Assembly: GCF_001653515.1 (NCBI RefSeq)
Contig: NZ_LYOY01000040.1
Coordinates: 186,001 to 250,000, forward strand
Length of the DNA stretch: 64,000 nucleotides
Origin: Streptomyces sp. ERV7
GTDB taxonomy: Bacteria; Actinomycetota; Actinomycetes; Streptomycetales; Streptomycetaceae
Direction of reading: 5' to 3'
This document shows positions 58,052-64,000 of this stretch, piece after piece. The position numbers were made by a program, and so were the translations under genes. The first letter of the stretch is position 1; the number at the start of each line of letters is the position of its first letter. The notes beneath the pieces were generated by a model. That model made no database searches. It saw only the letters and a list, made by a program, of their open reading frames with translations, and was not told the origin of the DNA.

Positions 58052-60253
58052 TCAGGCCGCGTTGTCATCGCGGATCTCTGGTGGGGCGGTGGCGGTGCCC
58101 GGGTCGAGTCGGGCGAAGTAGTCGCGGAAAAGGGCGTGGGGGAAACGGTAACCCTCGTGATCGCGGATCAGCAGGTGGTGGTCTGTGGCCTGGCGGAGAA
58201 AGCGGCGCAACCGCAGTGGGGTACGGCCCCGGGCAACATGTCGGCCAAAGGTGATGAACCCCGTCACCGCGTAGCCGAGGTGGGCGGTTGCCGGTTTCAG
58301 GGGAAACCGTAGGACCAGGAGCGGAAGGGCAAGGATCGCACCGACGATCAGAGTGGGGACCGCCGTGGCGAGTCCTGCCTCCCAGTATCCACGGAACGGT
58401 CCCGCGACAGGTGCATGGTCGGTCAGTGCGATGACGAATGGTGCTGCCAAGATGAGGGGACAGACGAGGAAATTCCGACCGGATTCGGCGTCCAGATCCA
58501 TACTTCCCCAGAAGAAGCAGGCGTACGTGACCATTACGGCGATCACTCCGGGGGCGAATACAGTCATGAAGTCTCTGAACTGGTCGTCCGTAATCCACTT
58601 ATGGAGATCCACTACCTGACCGCCGACACCGGTCATGGGATCGCCGCCCTGCTCGTACTTCATCATCCAGCCCACGGACATCGAACGGAAACCGTCTCGG
58701 AACCATGGGATGGCTGCCTGCTCGACATGGACGATGAGCAGACCGAACGCCACACCGATACCGGAGAAGACGATCGGGCTGTCTTCCACCCTTGCTGATC
58801 GGTACAGGAGAAAGCTCAGCGGGAGTACGCCGAGGCAGAGTGTGGTGACCAGCCCGTAGGAGCGAGTGAGGGGAAGAGACAGGGCCCCCGCAGCGACTGT
58901 GTTCACCGCCGCCACCCCAGTGGACACCCAGGCATCGTCTGCGTTGCGAGACCTCAGGAACAAGCGGCTGAGCCTGAGATCCCATTGGCTGAGTCGGGCC
59001 AGTTGTGCCAACCAGCGGACTGTCTGGTCGGGCGAGAACCGGTCGGCCGGGCGCCGCCGGTGCACGACCGCCGCTACGAAATTATCAAGGAGCCGCTGTC
59101 TCCCCGCCTCGACGGAGTGGGCAGTCCGTCTTACGGCAGCCCCTCGGCGGGTCAACGTGATGATCAACAGCCAGATCGGGGCGTTGAGCAGTTCCCAGAG
59201 CCTTGGATCGGCACGGAGGGCGGCCGAAATCGGTTCCGCCGTGGCCCCCGCACCAACCAGGTAGGACTCGACCTTCTCGCGGGTCAGTGGCTGGATCTCC
59301 GCCACTGTCACGATGTGGCGCAGTGGTCGCTGGAGGCGGATGAATTCGTTCGTGCGGCTCACGATGGTGATCGGGACGGTCTCGCGTCTGTCGCACAGAG
59401 CGTTGAGCCAGCTGACGCAAGCCGCGCGGTGCTGATCGGGTACCTCGTCAAGACCATCGAACAGGAGGGCCAAACCGTCGTTCTCCAGCCATTGACGGGC
59501 TACTCCCTGCCGGATCCTGTAGCGCACGCGGAGCCAGGTGACCAGCCACTTCAGCGGATCCCGCTCCGCGGGGACCGCTGTCTCCCCATGGTGACGGCGG
59601 CCGACGAAATGACGTCTCCCTTGCCGCAGACGCGGTGGGCGCCAGTCGGTGAGGTCCACCACGATCGGAATCGGTTTCGCCTCGGCCGGCGAGCTCTCGT
59701 CGCGATTAGTAGGTGCCGTGAGTGAGGTGTGGGCGGCGGCCGAGAGAGCAGAGGCCAGTTCCAGCAGCATGGTGCTCTTGCCGGCACCTGGGGCGCCCAA
59801 CAGGAGGAGAGAATGCTGGGACTCTCGCCACGCTTCGATGACGCCGCCAGGAAGCGGAGTTCCGTCCCGGCCTTCTCGCCTCAGGAGCACCTCCGGGCGC
59901 AGAGCTGGATCATCGGCAAGGGTAACCAGATCAAGTTCGATCCGCACCAGCTCTCGGAGCGATATGCGCAGGCGTTGCGCGATCAGAGCGTCCACCTGGT
60001 TCAAAACCGTCACGTAGTGGAGTCGAGCTGAACGCTCAGTCCCCGTTCCTTCCTGGGAAGAGACGGAGACGAACGCCAGAACTATGCTGAGGATGCCGAA
60101 CAATCCAGTAAGAGGCCAGGCCAGAAACAGGTAGGGTTCTGCGGCCCTCGGAAGGTTGCTCGTCGCAATGCTCCCGACGAGGCCGAACAGCACCGCTACC
60201 ACGGCCGTACATCCCGCGAGGAACCGCCCGCCAGCCCTCACGGCCGCCCCCAT
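58052..60253 (-). CDS. Membrane-anchored NACHT-type NTPase
   Basis: A 733-residue protein. Two N-terminal membrane helices (about 12-30 and 41-63) precede a NACHT/STAND module: Walker A GAPGAGKST (153-161), Walker B LALLFDGLDEV (261-271) with the NACHT-type GLDE, and TIVSRTNEF as sensor. From about residue 470 several hydrophobic segments follow, ending in a soluble tail (HHLLIRDHEGYRFPHALFRDYF) that resembles the helical end seen in NACHT proteins. Bacterial NACHT proteins include anti-phage defence genes. Base composition is less GC-rich than neighbours, suggesting transfer. The longer frame to 61114 runs through a pseudogene and is not real. Confidence 0.85.
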   Translation of the reverse strand: MGAAVRAGGRFLAGCTAVVAVLFGLVGSIATSNLPRAAEPYLFLAWPLTGLFGILSIVLAFVSVSSQEGTGTERSARLHYVTVLNQVDALIAQRLRISLRELVRIELDLVTLADDPALRPEVLLRREGRDGTPLPGGVIEAWRESQHSLLLLGAPGAGKSTMLLELASALSAAAHTSLTAPTNRDESSPAEAKPIPIVVDLTDWRPPRLRQGRRHFVGRRHHGETAVPAERDPLKWLVTWLRVRYRIRQGVARQWLENDGLALLFDGLDEVPDQHRAACVSWLNALCDRRETVPITIVSRTNEFIRLQRPLRHIVTVAEIQPLTREKVESYLVGAGATAEPISAALRADPRLWELLNAPIWLLIITLTRRGAAVRRTAHSVEAGRQRLLDNFVAAVVHRRRPADRFSPDQTVRWLAQLARLSQWDLRLSRLFLRSRNADDAWVSTGVAAVNTVAAGALSLPLTRSYGLVTTLCLGVLPLSFLLYRSARVEDSPIVFSGIGVAFGLLIVHVEQAAIPWFRDGFRSMSVGWMMKYEQGGDPMTGVGGQVVDLHKWITDDQFRDFMTVFAPGVIAVMVTYACFFWGSMDLDAESGRNFLVCPLILAAPFVIALTDHAPVAGPFRGYWEAGLATAVPTLIVGAILALPLLVLRFPLKPATAHLGYAVTGFITFGRHVARGRTPLRLRRFLRQATDHHLLIRDHEGYRFPHALFRDYFARLDPGTATAPPEIRDDNAA

Positions 60254-60386
60254 CCCCGAAGTCGGTTCGCCAGGACGAGTTTTCCACGTACCCGACGGAA
60301 GATAGGGGGAGATGGCGCAATGGCCCTCCCGGCGGCCAGCCACCTGGGAGTCTCCCTGGGGGACAACGCGCGGGTGTCCTGCCTGA

Positions 60387-61020
60387 CTACGCCCAGAAGT
60401 TCGCCCAGATGCGGGCTGCTTCGGTGACTGACTCGATGCCGGGGACCCGTCGTTGCGAAGGTCTTCCCAGCGGTGGGCTTCGGCGTGGGCCAGGATGCGG
60501 AGCGCCTTGGGGGACGGTGTGGCGAACGCCGGGGCCTGTGCCGCCCGGTCGCGGGCTTGTTCGGGGGTGTGGCCGCCGTCGGAGATGAGCCGCATGGACC
60601 ACAGCGCTGCATCCACCCACACCGGTCCCACGCGGTCAGTAGCCCGATGTCGGGGGCCAGGGTGGTGCCGGTCTCCGTCAGTACGTCCACGATGAGGTCC
60701 AGGTCCAGGTCCAGGTCCAGGTCGCGGGAGCCGGGAGCGAGGTCTGTTTGCCGTCCGGCGATGGCGTTCAAGCCGAGCAGCCGCCAGCCCCCTCGCCTCG
60801 ACCTGCCACCGCAGCTGGGGGGCCGAGGTGGGCAGGTACGGGTTGACGCGCCGCTCGGTGTCGAGGTCGTCCGCGTAGTCGCACTCGGCGGGCAGGCCCT
60901 TGACGAAGACACCGCCACCACCGTCGGCGGAGTGGAGCAGGGCGGCCACGCCCGAGTGCGCGCCCCCTGCGTGTCCGTGACCGTGCAGGGCCCGCCGACG
61001 CGGGCCGCCACGACAGCCTG
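60387..61020 (-). pseudogene. Decayed aminoglycoside-phosphotransferase-like gene
   Basis: Fragments of a kinase-like protein appear in alternating frames: GVAALLHSADGG then VFVKGLPAECDY and RRVNPYLPTSAPQLRWQVEARG; next WRLLGLNAIAGRQTDLAPGS to GLLTAWDR in a second frame; then GPVWVDAALWSMRLISDGG and the C-terminal helix in the first frame; and finally EAARIWANFWA in a third. The catalytic loop and DxD region expected between AWDR and GPVWVDAALW are absent, an internal deletion of some 35 residues. At least three frame changes make it non-functional. It lies between the NACHT gene and the helical-repeat gene. Confidence 0.82.
60695..60723. repeat. Hexanucleotide microsatellite (AGGTCC)n
   Basis: Four exact AGGTCC units and a fifth of five bases, giving a DLDLDLDLDL run in the decayed phosphotransferase gene. 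It is a slippage product; such runs are rare here. Confidence 0.85.
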
Positions 61021-61070
61021 GCCCGCGTCCCCGTGCCCCGGCACGGGGACGCAGCGACCAGGCGGCGCGA

Positions 61071-62243
61071 TCAGCGGTCGTGGAGAAGGGCGACCGCTTC
61101 GGCGAAGTCGGCATGTGCGGGTTGGAAGGATCGTGCCGCGACGAGGAACATCGACCGGTCGGCGAGGGCCCGGGCGAGGCGTGCGGGGTTGTCGGGCAGG
61201 CGGCGGGCGAGCGTCACCCCCTCGTCGAAGTGTGGCGTGAACCGCTCCTCGAACAGGTACGGGTTGTCGCCTTCGCGGACGGCCGCGCGGATGCCGATTC
61301 TGCGTTGGACGTCGACCAACTCGGGCAGCAGGTCGGCCTCGCGCAGTCTCGCCGCCTCCGCTTCGAGGCCCGGCAGCATGCCGAGAAAACCGTCCCGCAC
61401 GTCGCGCGACCATCCGAGCTCCGTGCCGAACGGCGGCATCGGGGACTCGGGGCTCGCCGCGGGTTCGGCTGCCCGCCCCGACAGGACGAAGAGCGTCCTC
61501 CACCACCCGAGGATGCAGCTCCAGTTCTTCGGCTCGCCCGTGTTCGCGAGTTCCTCCAGGACTCTCAGAGCCTCTCGCCGGGCGGCCGCAGCACTCGCCC
61601 CATCTCCGACGGTCTCCCGCATCCGGGAGAAGTGAACCAACTCCCAGGTGAGTATCGCCAGAGCGGTGTCCTGTTCGGCTGCCTTGCGCCGGGTCTCCTC
61701 AAGGAGCTCGCGGAAGACGGTCGAGGCGGCGTCGTGCAGCCCGGCGCCCTCCAGGTTCGCCGCCCACCGCACCTTGTTCCAGAAGGAGTGATCCGGGATG
61801 CCGTTCCTGGCGGCTTCTTCGTCGAGCTCCGCGGCCTCCCTGAAGCGTCCCTCCTCGGCCAGTACGTTCGCCAGGGGCTCGCTTTGGCCGGCCTCGGCCA
61901 GCTCCTCACAGATCGCGCGGCCTTCCGCCCTGCGCCCGAGGGCGAACAAGGAAGCCTGGTAGGCGTCCAGGGCCCGGCGCAACTGTTCCGCCCGGTTCGG
62001 CGCCCCCACCTCCATCCTGCGAGCGGCCCGGGAAGCCTCGGCGGCCAGCCCGAGGTCCACCTTCGGGTCCCGGCTCGCGTAGTACAGCGCGAGCAGGGCG
62101 TCGACCAACTTCGGTAGGTACGCCTTCGGACTCACCTCGGCCAGAACCCGGTACGCGCCGACCAGTTCGGCCCGGCTCGGCCGGCCGGACCCCAGTAGCA
62201 GCACGCGGGCCCGAAGCACCGCGTCGTGATCGATCGTCACCAT
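61071..62243 (-). CDS. Helical-repeat (TPR-like) protein, unknown function
   Basis: About 390 residues, almost all helical, with TPR-like Ala/Leu patterns (NRAEQLRRALDAYQASLFALGRRAEG, EGRFREAAELDEEAARNG). It has no signal peptide or membrane segment and no catalytic motif. Its family was not recognised. GGGGGA directly touches the ATG at 62243, so initiation at the GTG one codon later (62240) is also plausible. It lies 50 bases upstream of the decayed phosphotransferase gene on the same strand. Confidence 0.7.
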   Translation of the reverse strand: MVTIDHDAVLRARVLLLGSGRPSRAELVGAYRVLAEVSPKAYLPKLVDALLALYYASRDPKVDLGLAAEASRAARRMEVGAPNRAEQLRRALDAYQASLFALGRRAEGRAICEELAEAGQSEPLANVLAEEGRFREAAELDEEAARNGIPDHSFWNKVRWAANLEGAGLHDAASTVFRELLEETRRKAAEQDTALAILTWELVHFSRMRETVGDGASAAAARREALRVLEELANTGEPKNWSCILGWWRTLFVLSGRAAEPAASPESPMPPFGTELGWSRDVRDGFLGMLPGLEAEAARLREADLLPELVDVQRRIGIRAAVREGDNPYLFEERFTPHFDEGVTLARRLPDNPARLARALADRSMFLVAARSFQPAHADFAEAVALLHDR

Positions 62244-62924
62244 TCCCCCTGTCTCCGGATAACGCACGAAGGAGATTCTGAGAGGCGGGGAACGGACCGG
62301 ACAAGCCTCGCGAACTGTGCGTTCCGTCCTACGAAAAACGGCGTTGACCTGTCATGATGGACATGCTTTCGTTCCGAATCCACAAGCGGGGAGCCGAATA
62401 CCTCCCGCGCCGCACACAGCACCCCGGCTCGCCCCGGCTGCGAGGATGCGCTCCGTGGTGTGCGACGAGGAGTGGGACCGCATCCGGCACGGCCTGCGTC
62501 TCGGGCAGCGGTTGACCGGGCGAGTGAGTCGAGTTCCGGCATCCGCTGCGGCTGCACCCCAACACCATGCTCGTGCTGCCGCGCCCCGAGGTCGTTGAGA
62601 CGAAACGACACCCCTCGTATCCCTACACTCTGGCCACTGCCACCGGGCGGACGGTGTGGGGTGATGTGGTCGTGTCGCGTGTTTTTGGGTGGGGCGTGGC
62701 CGGTGGCCGTGGTGACAAAGAGTCTGCGATTTCGGTGGAGTTGGTGATCACGGGGACTCACGCCAGTGATAATCGCCTCGCCTGTGAGTTCCTCGCTCCT
62801 TGCGGAGGTTCCGACTGATACGCGCGCGTCCGGGGCACTGATGTGCCGGTACTTCTCCGCCGCCCCGGGGCCGGAAGCAGGGACTCCACCCGCCATCCCC
62901 ACCCCCTCACTGAGGAGAATCTCG
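62244..62924. other. Gene-poor stretch between helical-repeat and methyltransferase genes
   Basis: About 680 bases. I see a possible S1-domain remnant (62446-62538) and otherwise only fragmentary frames. The part from about 62670 to 62790 is less GC-rich than average and may hold the promoter of the methyltransferase gene. Confidence 0.5.
62446..62538 (+). pseudogene. Possible S1-domain protein remnant
   Basis: The frame from the ATG at 62446 reads MRSVVCDEEWDRIRHGLRLG then QRLTGRVSRVP, which looks like the start of a small Streptomyces S1/OB-fold protein (GQxLxGxVxxVxxxG), but it stops matching at once and the rest of the domain is missing. Low confidence. Confidence 0.35.
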
Positions 62925-63788
62925 ATGATCGACGGTTTGCAGGTCCCCAAAGGCGTCGGGCAGACGGCGCTGGTCGTCGCCTGGATGCGACAGATGGAGA
63001 GCCAGAGACCCGACGCTCTGTTCCAAGACCCTTTCGCCGACGTGCTGTTGAGGGTCATTGCCGAAGACCCGTCCTTCACCGAGGTGTCCGGCATGGTCGC
63101 CCGGGCGAGCAGCAGCACGCGCGAATACCCCGCGTACTTCGCGGTACGTACCCGGTTCTTCGACGACGAGCTGATGAGCGCGATGCACGCCGGGGTCCGC
63201 CAAGTCGTCACTCTGGCTGCTGGAGTGGATGGACGGACCGTCCGGTTGGACTGCCCGCCCGGAACACAGTGGTATGAGCTCGACCTGCCGGACATGACGG
63301 CCTTCACCGACGAGCTGATCGCCCGCTCGGGACTGGCCACCACCTGCGAACGCCGCTCAGTCGCCGCGGACTTGACCGCCAACTGGCCCGACGCGCTGCG
63401 CGAAGCGGGCTTCGACTCGTCCCGGCCGACCGCCTGGCTGGTGGAGGGCCTGTTGATGTACCTCTCCGACGAAGCGGGGGATGCCCTGCTTGGCGAGCTG
63501 TCCGCGCTGTCCGCGCCGGGCAGTCGGATCATGCTGGAACAGTTGGAGGCGGCGATGCTGGGGGAGGAGGGCAAACCCTCCCGTGAACGGCTCGCGTCGC
63601 AGGGGGCTCGCTGGCTGTCCGCCCGGGACGATCTGCAGTCATGGCTGGCAGGCCACGGTTGGCATGCTGAGGTCTACAGCGGAGCCGACCCCCGTATCGG
63701 GCACGGACGCACTGTCTCCCGTCTGCCCGCCTGCTGGGTGGCGACCGGCACGTTGGCGGAGCGTGCGCAGACCGACCCGGCCGGCTGA
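62925..63788 (+). CDS. LCM/TIGR00027-type SAM-dependent methyltransferase
   Basis: A 287-residue enzyme of the leucine-carboxyl-methyltransferase-like family common in actinobacteria. VRTRFFDDEL, VTLAAGVDGRTVRLD (SAM site, near residue 95), YELDLPD, and WLVEGLLMYLS are the family's signature blocks. AGGAG lies nine bases before the ATG. The acceptor substrate is unknown for most members; some act on secondary metabolites. It stands alone. Confidence 0.88.
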   Translation: MIDGLQVPKGVGQTALVVAWMRQMESQRPDALFQDPFADVLLRVIAEDPSFTEVSGMVARASSSTREYPAYFAVRTRFFDDELMSAMHAGVRQVVTLAAGVDGRTVRLDCPPGTQWYELDLPDMTAFTDELIARSGLATTCERRSVAADLTANWPDALREAGFDSSRPTAWLVEGLLMYLSDEAGDALLGELSALSAPGSRIMLEQLEAAMLGEEGKPSRERLASQGARWLSARDDLQSWLAGHGWHAEVYSGADPRIGHGRTVSRLPACWVATGTLAERAQTDPAG

Positions 63789-63933
63789 AGCCACCTCTGC
63801 GAGGGTTTTAACGCGGCGCTCTGGGCGGCATGACCCGCGTTGACGCGCTTCCACGGGGAGAAGCGGGGGCGAGTGGCGCTGGAGCCGGGGCGAGGCCGGC
63901 CAGCTCCTCGCCCCCTGCTGCCCGTTGGGCCCT

Positions 63934-64000
63934 TCAGGCTGCTGTCAGCTCTGCCAGGGCGCGGTCCATCGCGGCGTTGAACTCTTCCGGCGTCAGCGGC
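63934..64000 (-). CDS. C-terminal end of a gene continuing past the window
   Basis: On the minus strand a frame enters at the window edge and reads PLTPEEFNAAMDRALAELTAA before a TGA at 63934-63936. It is short but looks like natural protein (helical, balanced composition). Nothing can be said of its function. Confidence 0.45.
   Translation of the reverse strand, partial: PLTPEEFNAAMDRALAELTAA

Noticed and set aside
60254..61114. N-terminal extension of the NACHT gene to about 1020 residues
   Set aside because: The extension runs through the decayed phosphotransferase gene in mixed frames; the NACHT-family start with its membrane helices fits 60253.

Overview
The window is a high-GC actinobacterial chromosome segment, almost certainly Streptomyces. 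Supporting signs are the very high GC with strong third-position bias, WhiJ/DUF397/anti-sigma-type ATPase gene sets, two LAL-type LuxR regulators, a c-di-AMP riboswitch before a cell-wall lytic gene, a trp-attenuated second tryptophanyl-tRNA synthetase, and a sugar ABC importer without its own ATPase. I see no rRNA, tRNA, CRISPR array, integrase, transposase or PKS/NRPS gene.

Layout. 0-21 kb is an ordinary mosaic: a SpoIIE-type phosphatase (cut by the window edge), a MoxR/VWA pair, two redox enzymes, a lipoprotein, an ABC exporter with its YtrA-type GntR repressor and a large operator palindrome, a DEAD-box helicase and a cold-shock protein, a TetR-DUF2993 operon, a LysM/transglycosylase under a riboswitch, a frameshifted membrane protein with a PAP2 phosphatase, a ricin-B lectin and a DHA2 exporter.

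21.9-37.4 kb is the most striking part: a 7.7-kb segment present twice in tandem (copy 1 21924-29657, copy 2 29680-37373). Each copy carries a secreted lipase, a DUF397/XRE/ATPase regulatory triad, trpS with a Trp-Trp leader peptide, a DUF6126 micro-protein, a DUF4097 protein and a FUSC exporter. Wherever I compared them the copies agree, except for a 40-bp deletion that frameshifts FUSC in copy 2. The PucR regulator at the left edge is intact only in copy 1. The right edge lies in an array of GC-rich repeats (37.36-37.93 kb) that encloses a perfect hairpin with two DnaA-box sequences and runs into a broken alpha/beta-hydrolase gene.

38.7-56.1 kb is rich in transport, regulation and hydrolases. 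A sugar importer (binding protein and two permeases) is translationally coupled to a LAL regulator. It is followed by a haloperoxidase-like hydrolase, a luciferase-like monooxygenase with its coupled FMN reductase, a second LAL regulator with an altered Walker A motif, PucR, AraC and TetR regulators, two more hydrolases and an O-methyltransferase that shares an operator with the TetR gene.

56-64 kb contains a DUF4344 metallopeptidase lipoprotein, a small secreted protein, a membrane-anchored NACHT NTPase (possible defence gene), a decayed phosphotransferase gene, a helical-repeat protein, a stretch with a possible S1-domain remnant and an LCM-type methyltransferase.
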